The translations under genes were made by a program, and so were the position numbers. A stretch of DNA of 64,000 bases, taken from Staphylococcus taiwanensis. Its GTDB lineage: Bacteria; Bacillota; Bacilli; Staphylococcales; Staphylococcaceae. Shown piece after piece: positions 44,974 through 53,495 of the stretch (position 1 is its first letter; each line of letters opens with the position of its first letter). Location of the stretch: NCBI GenBank assembly GCA_020544305.1, contig CP058667.1:744001-808000 (forward strand), given 5' to 3'. The notes under the pieces were generated by a model. That model was not told the DNA's origin. It saw nothing but the letters and a program-made list of their open reading frames with translations, and made no database searches.

Positions 44974-45756
44974 TTAGTGAATGTAGTTATAAGAAGCAGC
45001 TTGGCTAGCTGAGATAGTACGTGAAGTTACAACACCAGCACCGTGACCGTAGTTCATTTCTGATACTGTTACTGAACCATTACTTCCAACACTTTCAACA
45101 TATGCTACGTGACCGTAAGCACCTTGAGAAGTTTGTAAAATTGCACCAGCAGATGGTGTATTGTTTACTGTGTAACCAGAAGCAGCAGCAGCGCTTGCCC
45201 AGTTATTAGCATTACCCCAAGTTGAGCCGATTCTACCGCCCACTTTATCATATACATAATATGTACATTGACCGCTAGTGTATAAGTTACCACCAGAACT
45301 TGTTGAGTTAGAGATAGATACACCGTTTGAACTTGATGATGGAGCAGTTGTAGTTGTTACTTTAATATTACGTTCTGAAGTAGAGTAGCTAGCGCCTAAA
45401 CCGCCACCATTTTGGTTGTATGAATTATATGATTGAGTATTATAGTTATTGTTGTAATTATTATAGTTATTATAGCTGTAGTTGGAATTATTGTTGTAAT
45501 TATTATAGCTATAGTTATTGTAGTTGTTATTTGAATAATTTGATTGACTAGAGTGATTTACTTGATTTGGGCTCCAGTTACCTTTCCAAGTGTAGTGATA
45601 GTTACCTTGTTGGTCGATAGTGTAAGAGTAGCTGTATGAAGTTGGGTCATTTGGATTATATCCTTGTTCTGCTGCATGTGCCTCATGACCATGTCCAGCG
45701 ATAGCGATTGTTGCAACTCCTGCAGTAGCGATTGTAGCTGTAGCGATTTTTTTCAT
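44974..45756 (-). CDS. ssaA: Secretory antigen SsaA, CHAP-domain wall protein
   Basis: This 260-residue exported protein has a signal peptide ([25 protein letters not shown], cleavage near residue 29). Next come a conserved WxG-like segment ([29 protein letters not shown]) and a low-complexity region of about 50 residues built of Tyr/Asn repeats (about 72-120). The C-terminal CHAP domain (about 158-260) has its Cys in [15 protein letters not shown] and its His in [11 protein letters not shown]. It is the orthologue of S. aureus SsaA, a WalKR-controlled endopeptidase-type protein linked to wall turnover and biofilm. GGAGG precedes the ATG. Confidence 0.94.
   Translation of the reverse strand: MKKIATATIATAGVATIAIAGHGHEAHAAEQGYNPNDPTSYSYSYTIDQQGNYHYTWKGNWSPNQVNHSSQSNYSNNNYNNYSYNNYNNNSNYSYNNYNNYNNNYNTQSYNSYNQNGGGLGASYSTSERNIKVTTTTAPSSSSNGVSISNSTSSGGNLYTSGQCTYYVYDKVGGRIGSTWGNANNWASAAAASGYTVNNTPSAGAILQTSQGAYGHVAYVESVGSNGSVTVSEMNYGHGAGVVTSRTISASQAASYNYIH
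45411..45545 (-). repeat. Internal YNN-type repeat within ssaA
   Basis: Imperfect short direct repeats of TTATAGTTATTGTTGTAAT type encode tandem (S)YNNYN units in the spacer of SsaA. Such tracts can change length by slippage. Confidence 0.75.
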
Positions 45757-45889
45757 TGTAAAATTTCCTCCTGAGAATTAAATTAATATTTTATATTTAA
45801 TAGTCATTTGATGACCTTTGGGTCCTGTGATTAATATGTTTCTTAACGACAAGACATACTTTATCAGAAAAAAATCAATTTGTGTGCGT

Positions 45890-45906
45890 TGTTATCATTT
45901 TGTAAT
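45890..45906. promoter_or_regulatory. WalR box upstream of ssaA
   Basis: TGTTAT-CATTT-TGTAAT fits the WalR/YycF consensus TGTWAH-N5-TGTWAH exactly, about 140 bp upstream of the ssaA start and on the opposite strand to the gene. Confidence 0.65.
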
Positions 45907-46018
45907 TTTTTGCTAATATATAGTGTTGATATAAATATAATAAGTAATTTTTTGTAATATTGAATGATATTGATATGACAGTCTTTAAAAGATTTTATGA
46001 AAATATCACTCATTTCTT

Positions 46019-46035
46019 TGTAACATTACTGTAAA
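46019..46035. promoter_or_regulatory. Second perfect WalR-type box between ssaA and the AraC gene
   Basis: TGTAAC-ATTAC-TGTAAA again matches TGTWAH-N5-TGTWAH. It is 263 bp from ssaA and 392 bp from the AraC-type gene. The rest of 45757-46426 is A/T-rich and holds no gene. Confidence 0.5.
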
Positions 46036-46426
46036 ATTATGGAAAAGTTTAATTTGATATAAAATGAATAGAATATGTAATTGCAGTAATAAATTTTTAC
46101 ATTACTTTTTAAAAAAAGTGACTATGAATCATACATAAATTGAAATTTTACAATCAATCATGGCTAAGAACAAGGGAAGCAAAGGGATAATGCATTTTAA
46201 AATATTTAGATAAGATAATAAAATGATATAATTAGTTAAAAGTTTGCTACTGGTAATACCGAAATAAAACATACAATTATATATGAAGATAGACATTCGA
46301 TTAAAGTGATTTAGTAAATGCTCATGCGTTAACTAAAAGACAATAGTAAATAAAATTATTGGGGAAGTTAATTTTATTTCTGATTATGTCATGTCTTTAT
46401 ATATTATAAAGTGAGAGGACGTACGT

Positions 46427-47269
46427 ATGATTGATAACTTTTCGGTAAAACTTTTAAAAAATATAAAGATAAGTAGGCAAAAGGAATCGAATATAAAATT
46501 AATCTATTGGTTAAAAGGTTCAGGTCAAGTTAATTTGAATTTAGAAAGATTTAAAATGAAAGATAGAGATTTATTATTCGTTATGCTAAATGACATATAT
46601 TCAATTGAAAGCGAAGAAGAAGCGGTTGTCGTGAGTATTGAAATAGCATTTAAAGACTACTTAAAATATGCAGATGATTATATAAAATCTAATGGTTATA
46701 AATTTGCATCAATTGAGCGGAAACAATTAGAACCGTTTATTATCAAATTACTTGAATTTGAAAGTCGAAAACCATTTATACCACAAATTAAAGATAAATT
46801 AGCAAAACATCTATGTGTAGAATTGGGATATGTTCAAAGAAAGCATCGAACACACTATAAATTAGAAAATGCTTTAGTTGATAATGTGCATGAGTATATT
46901 ATTGAACATCATCATCAGAAAATAAGCCGACAACATTTAGCTAACGCTTTAAATATGTCTGCTAAAGAGTTGAGTGAAATCATTAAATACCATACACCAT
47001 ATCATAATATAACCCAATACATAAATGATGTCAGATTAAAGTTGGCTTTAATAGATATAGTAATGAGTAATGACTTAATTCAAGATATTGCTTTTAAGCA
47101 CGGTTTTAATCATTTACCGCATTTTATTGCATTATTTAGTAGGAAATATGGCACCACCCCTGGTCAAATAAGAAATAAGAAACAACCGATGCAATATAAT
47201 ACGTTTGAATTGCCATTTGATGAAGCGGCACAATTATTGATTGCTGAAGCTAAAAGTAAATATTATTAG
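46427..47269 (+). CDS. AraC-family transcriptional regulator
   Basis: This 280-residue regulator has an N-terminal cupin-like sensing part (about 1-95; LIYWLKGSGQVNLNLERFKMKDRDLLFVMLND) and a C-terminal AraC/XylS double HTH (about 155-255). The HTH region contains ISRQHLANALNMSAKELSEIIKYHT and IQDIAFKHGFNHLPHFIALFSRKYGTTPGQIR. It lies upstream of sarY and sarR in the same orientation as in S. aureus. Its regulon and ligand are unknown. GAGAGGACG precedes the ATG. Confidence 0.88.
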   Translation: MIDNFSVKLLKNIKISRQKESNIKLIYWLKGSGQVNLNLERFKMKDRDLLFVMLNDIYSIESEEEAVVVSIEIAFKDYLKYADDYIKSNGYKFASIERKQLEPFIIKLLEFESRKPFIPQIKDKLAKHLCVELGYVQRKHRTHYKLENALVDNVHEYIIEHHHQKISRQHLANALNMSAKELSEIIKYHTPYHNITQYINDVRLKLALIDIVMSNDLIQDIAFKHGFNHLPHFIALFSRKYGTTPGQIRNKKQPMQYNTFELPFDEAAQLLIAEAKSKYY

Positions 47270-47477
47270 TTGATCTATCATTCAAAACATTAATTTTATA
47301 TTTTGCTAGTGCATACGTTAATAATTTATTACATATAAAGCTTCAAATTAGTTACTCTTTACTTATGAAATGATATGTGAAAATCATAGTGACTTGTCAG
47401 TATTTAATGTAAATGTCTATCTTTTAAATCTCCTATAAATATAGGTATGAAGATGAAGACATGAGGTGACAGATATC

Positions 47478-48212
47478 ATGGATAAGAAAAAATTTGAATC
47501 GTTATTGTTCTATTTAATATTTATGAAAGCAGTTAGCGAAACACTAAAATGTACTTATAATATCAATCTTGAACAATTAAAAGTATTAAATGAAATTATT
47601 AAATATGTACAAAAGCAAAATTGTGGTATTTATATAGAAGATTTAATTTCATTATGTCCGATTTCTAAAAGACGAATGCGTCACCATCTTGAACATTTAT
47701 ATCACATGGGATGGATTGAGAAATTAAGAGATGATAAAGATCAACGTAAAGTGTTGCATTCACCATCAAAGTTATATCATGAAAAATTAGATATCTTATT
47801 TCAAGAAATTGAAGAAGTACTAAAATTAGAGTATTTAAGATATGACATGAATTTTAATCACTTGATGGAATTATCTTATGTAATCGTGCTATATAATGCA
47901 CTAAACCATGTGAAACGTGTGGCAAAACAATTTGATTTAAATCTTGATGAGTTGATTATTTTAGGAAAGATTTTCACTCAAACAAAAGTAGTTTCATTGA
48001 AGTCAATGCACGCAATATCACAGCATTATTTAATATGTATTAATTCGGTTATCAACGATTTACATCAAAAAGGATATATTCACAAATATCGTAATCCCAA
48101 TGATGAACGGTTAGTAAATATAAAATTAATTGAATCTCGAGCACTTGAAACTAAAAGTATATTCGTTCAATGTTACAATAAGCTTGAAGCGGAAATGAAA
48201 CGTAATCAATAA
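47478..48212 (+). CDS. sarY: Two-domain SarA-family regulator SarY
   Basis: This 244-residue protein consists of two winged-helix SarA-like domains in tandem (about 1-115 and 125-240). Each has the ...N(L/I)(E/D)xL xxLxxI opening and the basic wing (MGWIEKLRDDKDQRKVLH and GYIHKYRNPNDERLVNIKL). Two-domain SarA paralogues in staphylococci are SarS, SarU and SarY; position just upstream of sarR points to SarY. GAGGTG at 47463 supports ATG 47478; GTG 47466 overlaps the ribosome-binding site. Confidence 0.85.
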   Translation: MDKKKFESLLFYLIFMKAVSETLKCTYNINLEQLKVLNEIIKYVQKQNCGIYIEDLISLCPISKRRMRHHLEHLYHMGWIEKLRDDKDQRKVLHSPSKLYHEKLDILFQEIEEVLKLEYLRYDMNFNHLMELSYVIVLYNALNHVKRVAKQFDLNLDELIILGKIFTQTKVVSLKSMHAISQHYLICINSVINDLHQKGYIHKYRNPNDERLVNIKLIESRALETKSIFVQCYNKLEAEMKRNQ

Positions 48213-48238
48213 CATTAAAGGACAAGGAGAATGAATGT

Positions 48239-48571
48239 ATGTTTCTTGATAATGTAAATCCAGATGATTTATTCCCAACAGAGAAAAAGGGACCATCAGT
48301 CTTGGGAATGATTGAATATAATGTACAAGGCCAAAGCGAGTTTGAAGGTGCTTTTATAGCTACTTCAGAACGATTAATTATGAATGTAGACATGAATGGA
48401 CAATTTTATTATAGAAATATTCCTTATAATGAAGTAGAGAACATTGAATATGATGGTAGCGATATTATATTTACCTTTAATATCGGAAAAGTACCAATGA
48501 AACAAATTCAAACAAAAGAAGTACAGCCATTTGTAGATTTTGTGGCATCAAAAATAAATCTAGATGATTAA
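48239..48571 (+). CDS. Small PH-like domain protein, unknown function
   Basis: This 110-residue soluble protein has a beta-rich, bacterial PH-like pattern: GMIEYNVQGQSEFEGAFIATSERLIMNVDMNGQFYYRNIPYNEVENIEYDGSDIIFTFNIGKVPMKQI. The order 'threshold strand, T.ERL, strand, I.Y.EV..I' is typical of bPH/YokE-like domains. AAGGAG lies upstream of ATG 48239. It follows sarY after 26 bp and may be co-transcribed. Function is unknown. Confidence 0.75.
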   Translation: MFLDNVNPDDLFPTEKKGPSVLGMIEYNVQGQSEFEGAFIATSERLIMNVDMNGQFYYRNIPYNEVENIEYDGSDIIFTFNIGKVPMKQIQTKEVQPFVDFVASKINLDD

Positions 48572-48616
48572 GATAGATGTCATCGTAGATATTTTAAAAA
48601 TGACAATAATAAAATG

Positions 48617-48655
48617 TTAAGAGGTTGGAATATCAATACATGTTCCAACCTCTTA
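48617..48655 (+). terminator. Terminator after the PH-like gene
   Basis: AAGAGGTTGGAA pairs exactly with TTCCAACCTCTT around a 12-nt loop; A/T-rich tail. The remaining 48656-48970, upstream of sarR, is A/T-rich with no gene recognised; it probably carries the sarR promoter. Confidence 0.8.
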
Positions 48656-48970
48656 TAATGTTTAGTAACCATGTGTTATTAATATAGAAGGAAATCGTAT
48701 CATTACTTTCCAAATATGCGATACCTTTATGAAGTGAATGGGTAATATATATCATTTCAATTCGGCTATACTTTTAATTGATTATATATAATTTAATTGT
48801 AGTGATGTGTATTTGAGATATAATATCATTTTAATTTCATAAAAATATTGAAATATTATACTTAAATGTTATAAAATAAATTTCATAGCATAAGAAATGT
48901 TTAGTAAGTAATAAAAAGTCGACATGAACCTTGTAGCAACAAGACGTACATCAGAGGAGTGGTTTAGAAT

Positions 48971-49312
48971 ATGGGACAAATTAAAGACATTAATGATTTA
49001 GTTAACGCAACATTTCAAGTTAAGAAGTTCTTTAAAGACACTAAAAAGAAATATAATTTAAATTATGAAGAAATTTATATTTTGAATTATATTGCTAGAA
49101 GTAAAACAAATGAAATAACTTCAAAAGAAATTGCAACGTATTCAGAGTTCAAACCTTATTACTTAACTAAAGCATTACAGAAGTTAAAAGATTTACAATT
49201 ATTATCTAAAAAGCGTAGCATACAAGATGAAAGAATAGTTATTGTTTATGTAACAGATGAACAACGTGAAAAAATTAATATGTTGATTGACGAATTAGAA
49301 CAATATATTTAA
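48971..49312 (+). CDS. sarR: Staphylococcal accessory regulator R
   Basis: This 113-residue single-domain SarA-family winged-helix DNA-binding protein opens with [38 protein letters not shown]. It has [48 protein letters not shown], with the KxDER-like wing typical of the family. In S. aureus SarR binds the sarA and agr promoters. GGAGTGG precedes the ATG. It is about 78 % identical to the S. aureus protein I remember. It ends in a hairpin, after which the urease operon of S. aureus is missing here. Confidence 0.93.
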   Translation: MGQIKDINDLVNATFQVKKFFKDTKKKYNLNYEEIYILNYIARSKTNEITSKEIATYSEFKPYYLTKALQKLKDLQLLSKKRSIQDERIVIVYVTDEQREKINMLIDELEQYI

Positions 49313-49337
49313 TAATCAATCTTTATTAATTGAAGGA

Positions 49338-49386
49338 AAAGACTCAAGATGTGAGATGAATGTCTCAATATCTTGGGTCTTTTCTT
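49338..49386 (+). terminator. sarR terminator
   Basis: AAAAGACTCAAGAT pairs with ATCTTGGGTCTTTT, with an inner GAGA/TCTC stem. Confidence 0.83.
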
Positions 49387-49477
49387 ATAGGTATGTTAAA
49401 GTGCAAACTTTAACTTGATAATGTCGAGTGGTAAACTAAGAATGAATAACTAAGACGATGAATAGGTGATATAAGGA

Positions 49478-50620
49478 ATGGAATCATTTTTAATAAATAC
49501 TGATATTCAAAGAAAATGGATTGCTAAATTTAAAACAATTGAAGAAACATTTAAAAGTAGAGCGGAATATAATGACTTGCATTCAAGTTTTCCTTTTAAA
49601 AATATAGAATGGCTCGTTGAAGAAGGGTACAGTTTATTAACGCTACCAGTTGAATATGGTGGAGAAGGTGGCACGATAGAAGATATGGTTGTGCTACAAA
49701 GTTATTTAGGTGCCATTGACGGAGCTACTGCTTTGTCTATAGGCTGGCACTTAAGTGTAGTTGGACAGTTGTACGAGCAAAATATGTGGGATCAAGCTTT
49801 ACTTGACGATTTTGCGAAAGAAATAAAAAACGGGGCATTAGTGAATAGAGCTGTAAGTGAAGCGGATACCGGAAGCCCAACACGCGGAGGAAGACCAGCG
49901 ACACATGCTACCAAAATAGACAATGGTTATGTTCTAAATGGTGTCAAAACGTTTACATCTATGAGTAAAGCACTAACGCATTATATCGTTGCTGCTTATG
50001 TTGATGAAATTGAATCAGTTGGATTCTTCCTTGTACCTAGAGAGTATAAAGGTGTGGAAATTGCTGACAATTGGAATATGGTAGGTATGCGAGCAACAGA
50101 AAGTCATGACCTAGTCTTAAATGATGTCGTTGTACCATTTGAATATTTTGTAGAAGGAAGAAGAAAACCCCAACCTAATGGATGGATATTACACATTCCA
50201 AGTACTTATTTAGGAATAGCACAAGCTGCAAGAGATTACGCAATTGAATTTGCGAAAAATCACGCACCAAACAGTATTGATGGTACGATAGCTAATTTAC
50301 CTACTGTTCAGCAAAATGTAGGGAAAATGGAATCATTGTTATTATCAGCACGTCATTTCTTATGGAGTACTGCGAAAGGATATCAAACATTAGATAAAAA
50401 TCCGAATGTATGGAATGAAACGTCAGCAAGTAAAGTATTAGTGATGAATCAAGGCTTGGAAGTAATTGATCTCGCAATGAGAATCGTTGGTGCTAAAAGT
50501 TTGGAAATGGAACGTCCATTGCAGCGATACTACCGCGATATGCGTGCTGGATTGCATAATCCACCAATGGAAGATGCAGCCTATACAAATATTGCGAAAT
50601 CAGTTTTAGGTTTATTTTAA
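49478..50620 (+). CDS. Acyl-CoA dehydrogenase-like flavoenzyme
   Basis: This 380-residue protein has the acyl-CoA dehydrogenase fold. It shows an N-terminal helical domain (LPVEYGGEGGTIEDMVVLQSYL), the FAD-binding region NRAVSEADTGSPTRGGRPATHATKIDNGYVLNGVKTFTSMSKAL near 128-170 and a C-terminal helical domain (AQAARDYAIEFAKNHAPNSIDGTIANLPTVQQNVGKME). The EADTGSP...GGRPATHA signature resembles Dsz/SfnC-like members that act with reduced flavin. The substrate is unknown. In S. aureus its homologue sits downstream of the urease genes. A weak AGGTG site precedes the ATG. Confidence 0.87.
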   Translation: MESFLINTDIQRKWIAKFKTIEETFKSRAEYNDLHSSFPFKNIEWLVEEGYSLLTLPVEYGGEGGTIEDMVVLQSYLGAIDGATALSIGWHLSVVGQLYEQNMWDQALLDDFAKEIKNGALVNRAVSEADTGSPTRGGRPATHATKIDNGYVLNGVKTFTSMSKALTHYIVAAYVDEIESVGFFLVPREYKGVEIADNWNMVGMRATESHDLVLNDVVVPFEYFVEGRRKPQPNGWILHIPSTYLGIAQAARDYAIEFAKNHAPNSIDGTIANLPTVQQNVGKMESLLLSARHFLWSTAKGYQTLDKNPNVWNETSASKVLVMNQGLEVIDLAMRIVGAKSLEMERPLQRYYRDMRAGLHNPPMEDAAYTNIAKSVLGLF

Positions 50621-50741
50621 AGTTGTATTAGATTTTTAAGTGGAATATAGCAATATAACATTTTTATAATAGTCATTAATTAACCACTCATTTTATTATA
50701 TGTAATTGTAAATTTAATAATTAAATATAGCGAAATTACTT

Positions 50742-50781
50742 TATTAGCCTTACTCAATTAGTATTGAGAAGGCTAATTTTT
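50742..50781 (+). terminator. Terminator of the acyl-CoA dehydrogenase-like gene
   Basis: ATTAGCCTTACTCAA pairs with TTGAGAAGGCTAAT (one bulged A), followed by TTTTT. Confidence 0.83.
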
Positions 50782-50807
50782 AATTTAATAAATAATTAAA
50801 AAATCTA

Positions 50808-50864
50808 TTGTAATTATCCACTAAGCAAGTTATAATTTTAATGAAATTGATAATCGTTATCATT
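50808..50864 (+). promoter_or_regulatory. fhuD2 promoter and Fur box
   Basis: TTGTAA (50808-50813) and TATAAT (50831-50836) are spaced 17 nt. GATAATCGTTATC at 50849-50861, inside the longer palindrome TTGATAATCGTTATCATT, matches the Fur box and overlaps the expected transcription start. Confidence 0.85.
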
Positions 50865-50875
50865 GGGAGGAAATT

Positions 50876-51793
50876 ATGAAAAAGTTAATCTTACCTTTAC
50901 TTGCTTTAATCATCGTTTTAGCTGCATGTGGTAATAATGGTGGTTCAGGTAAATCAGATTCTAAAGAAGAAACAAAATCATATAAATTAGATAGTGGTAA
51001 AACTATTAAAATACCGAAAGACCCTAAACGTATTGCAGTTGTTGCACCTACGTTTGCAGGTGGATTACATAAATTAGGCGCTAATATCGTTGCTGTTAAT
51101 AACCAAGTTGACCAAAGTCCGATTTTAAAAGATAAATTTAAAGATACGACTAAAATTGGTGAAGCTGATGTAGAAAAAGTTGCTAAGAAAAAACCAGATT
51201 TAATTATCGTTTACTCAACTGATAAAAATATCAAAAAATACCAAAAGATTGCACCAACAATTGTAGTTGACTATGGTAAACATAAATACCTAGAACAACA
51301 AGAAATGTTAGGTAAAATTATGGGTAAAGAAGACGAAGTTAAAAAATGGGAAAACAAATGGAAAAAGCAAACTGAAAAAGATGGTAAAGAAATCAAAAAA
51401 GCTATCGGTAAAGATTCAACTGTTTCAATTTTAGATGAATTTGATAAAAAAGTTTACACTTATGGCGATAACTGGGGCCGTGGTGGCGAAGTATTATATC
51501 AAGCATTTGGTCTGAAAATGTCTAAAGGGCAAGAAAAATTAGTTAAAAAAGCAGGTTGGTCTGAAGTTAGCCAAGAAAAAGTTGAAGATGTAGCTGGAGA
51601 TTATATTGTTTCAACTGGTGAGGGCAAATCGAAACCAAGTTATGAAACAACTAACATTTGGAAAAACTTACCAGCAGTTAAAAATCATCACGTAATTGAA
51701 GTTAAAGCTGAAACATATTGGTACAATGATCCATATACACTTGACTTCATGAGAAAAGATTTAAAAGATAAATTAATTAAAGCTAGCAAATAA
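50876..51793 (+). CDS. fhuD2: Ferric hydroxamate siderophore-binding lipoprotein
   Basis: This 305-residue membrane-anchored substrate-binding protein has a lipoprotein signal with lipobox LAAC at Cys18. A charged linker (SGKSDSKEETKSYK) precedes a class-III binding fold: RIAVVAPTFAGGLHKLGANIVAVNNQVDQSP near 58 and KKKPDLIIVYSTDKNIKKYQKIAPTIVVDYG near 105. The long central helix and C-terminal lobe (GDYIVSTGEGKS) follow. It delivers ferrichrome and ferrioxamine to the FhuBG permease, encoded elsewhere. The Fur box predicts iron repression. GGGAGG precedes the ATG. Confidence 0.93.
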   Translation: MKKLILPLLALIIVLAACGNNGGSGKSDSKEETKSYKLDSGKTIKIPKDPKRIAVVAPTFAGGLHKLGANIVAVNNQVDQSPILKDKFKDTTKIGEADVEKVAKKKPDLIIVYSTDKNIKKYQKIAPTIVVDYGKHKYLEQQEMLGKIMGKEDEVKKWENKWKKQTEKDGKEIKKAIGKDSTVSILDEFDKKVYTYGDNWGRGGEVLYQAFGLKMSKGQEKLVKKAGWSEVSQEKVEDVAGDYIVSTGEGKSKPSYETTNIWKNLPAVKNHHVIEVKAETYWYNDPYTLDFMRKDLKDKLIKASK

Positions 51794-51837
51794 ACTATAA
51801 ACATACACACGACTATCAATTTTTTAAATGAAATTCA

Positions 51838-51873
51838 GAGCTATGATTACGTATAATGTAGTCATAGCTCTAT
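51838..51873 (+). terminator. fhuD2 terminator
   Basis: GAGCTATGATTAC pairs with GTAGTCATAGCTC (one G-T), followed by TATTTAC. It is inside a spurious upstream extension of the next reading frame. Confidence 0.72.
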
Positions 51874-51896
51874 TTACATATAAGGAGGAAAAAGGA

Positions 51897-52835
51897 ATGA
51901 CTAAAGTATATTTTAATCATGATGGTGGCGTGGACGATTTAATTTCATTATTTTTGTTATTACAAATGGAAGATATTGAATTAGTAGGAGTAAGTACAAT
52001 TGGCGCAGATTGTTATCTTGAACCCTCACTTAGCGCATCGTGTAAAATAATTAATCGATTTTCTAACGAAGCGATTCAAGTCGCACCTTCATATGAACGT
52101 GGCGCAAATCCATTTCCAAAAGAATGGAGAATGCATGCTTTTTTCATGGATGCACTACCAATTTTAAATGAAAGTACAATGAATCAATCATCATCAGCAA
52201 GTGATGTAGAAGCATTTCAAGATATTATGAATGTGCTAAAAAAATCAGATGACAAAGTGACATTATTATTTACAGGACCACTTACAGATTTAGCTAAAGC
52301 ACTAAAAGAAGAATCAACAATTACTAATAAAATAGATAAACTAGTGTGGATGGGTGGTACTTTTTTAGAAAAAGGTAATGTAGAAGAACCAGAGCATGAT
52401 GGTACCGCTGAGTGGAACGCGTTCTGGGATCCAGAAGCAGTAAAAACAGTATTTGATAGCGACATTGACATTGAAATGGTAGCTTTAGAAAGTACAAATC
52501 AAGTTCCACTGACTACAGACATACGTCAAATGTGGGCAGATGAACGCCAGTATATCGGTGTGGATTTCTTAGGTGTAAGTTACGCGGCAGTTCCACCATT
52601 AACACATTTTGTAACGAACTCAACGTATTTTTTATGGGATGTATTAACAACAGCGTACGTAGGAAGAAACGATTTAGTGCAATCAATTCAATTAAATGTT
52701 GATGTCGAAAGCAAGGGACCAAGTCAAGGTCGTACGTTTATTAAAGAAAATGGTAGACCAATCAAAGTAGTTAATAACGTAAAGCATGATGCATTTTTCA
52801 AATACATTACTGATTTGGCAAAAAAAGTAAATTAA
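51897..52835 (+). CDS. Inosine-uridine-type nucleoside hydrolase
   Basis: This 312-residue calcium-dependent nucleoside N-ribohydrolase shows the family N terminus with the metal-binding Asp cluster, here VYFNHDGGVDDLISL at residues 4-18. It also has VTLLFTGPLTDLAKAL near 120, WMGGTFLEKGNVEEPEHDGTAEWNAFWDPEAVKTVF near 148-183 and a late histidine/Asp region. It splits nucleosides to base and ribose; specificity is uncertain. AAGGAGG 8 nt before ATG 51897 excludes the 23-codon upstream extension. Confidence 0.9.
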   Translation: MTKVYFNHDGGVDDLISLFLLLQMEDIELVGVSTIGADCYLEPSLSASCKIINRFSNEAIQVAPSYERGANPFPKEWRMHAFFMDALPILNESTMNQSSSASDVEAFQDIMNVLKKSDDKVTLLFTGPLTDLAKALKEESTITNKIDKLVWMGGTFLEKGNVEEPEHDGTAEWNAFWDPEAVKTVFDSDIDIEMVALESTNQVPLTTDIRQMWADERQYIGVDFLGVSYAAVPPLTHFVTNSTYFLWDVLTTAYVGRNDLVQSIQLNVDVESKGPSQGRTFIKENGRPIKVVNNVKHDAFFKYITDLAKKVN

Positions 52836-52841
52836 ATCTAC

Positions 52842-52878
52842 TTAATGTAAACTTTTTGTTTTATAAAGTTTACATTAA
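52842..52878 (+). promoter_or_regulatory. Perfect inverted repeat, probable BirA operator of bioY
   Basis: TTAATGTAAACTTT and AAAGTTTACATTAA form 14-bp perfect arms with a 9-nt spacer, abutting TATAAT at 52882-52887 and covering the -35 region of the bioY promoter. BirA (biotin ligase/repressor) operators in staphylococci have this form. Confidence 0.8.
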
Positions 52879-52912
52879 TGGTATAATCTTTCTCGTAGAA
52901 GGAGGATACAAC

Positions 52913-53461
52913 ATGAATACAAGAAATTTAGTATACACAGCGTTAATGACAGCAATTATTTGTGTTTTAGGTTTAGTGCCAGGAATTCCATTACCAATTA
53001 TGCCAGTACCTATCGTATTACAAAATATTGGTATCTTTTTAGCAGGAATCATTCTTGGTAAAAAATATGGCGCATTAAGTGTCATTGTTTTCTTATTATT
53101 AGCAGCAACAGGCTTACCAGTTTTATCTGGAGGACGTGGAGGAATCGGTGTATTTGCAGGTCCATCAGCAGGGTTCTTATTCTTATATCCAGTTGTTGCA
53201 TTTTTAATTGGAATGATTAGGGATCGTTACTTTGGTAAAATTAATTTCGCTATATTATTTGTAGCGACATTAGTATTTGGCGTTTTACTCTTAGATATTG
53301 TTGGAACGATTATTATGGGCTTCATTATACATATACATGTAACCAAAGCGATTCTGTTATCATTCACATTTATGCCAGGAGATATTATTAAAGCAATTGT
53401 AGCTAGTCTCATTGGTGCTACAATATTGAACCATTCTCGCTTTAAAAATCTGATACAATAA
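52913..53461 (+). CDS. bioY: BioY biotin uptake protein
   Basis: This 182-residue membrane protein with six helices is the S component of an ECF biotin transporter. BioY motifs are ALMTAIICVLGLVPGIPLPIMPVPIVLQNIGIFLAGIILG at the N terminus and TGLPVLSGGRGGIGVFAGPSAGFLFLYPVVAFLIG near residue 62. A C-terminal helix contains FMPGDIIKAIVASLIG. The energising EcfA/A'/T module is not in the window. GGAGG before ATG 52913 sets the start and rules out the longer frame from 52856, which overlaps the operator. Confidence 0.93.
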   Translation: MNTRNLVYTALMTAIICVLGLVPGIPLPIMPVPIVLQNIGIFLAGIILGKKYGALSVIVFLLLAATGLPVLSGGRGGIGVFAGPSAGFLFLYPVVAFLIGMIRDRYFGKINFAILFVATLVFGVLLLDIVGTIIMGFIIHIHVTKAILLSFTFMPGDIIKAIVASLIGATILNHSRFKNLIQ

Positions 53462-53495
53462 ACCTATCTAGTTTATAGAATAGGTGGGGATGATA

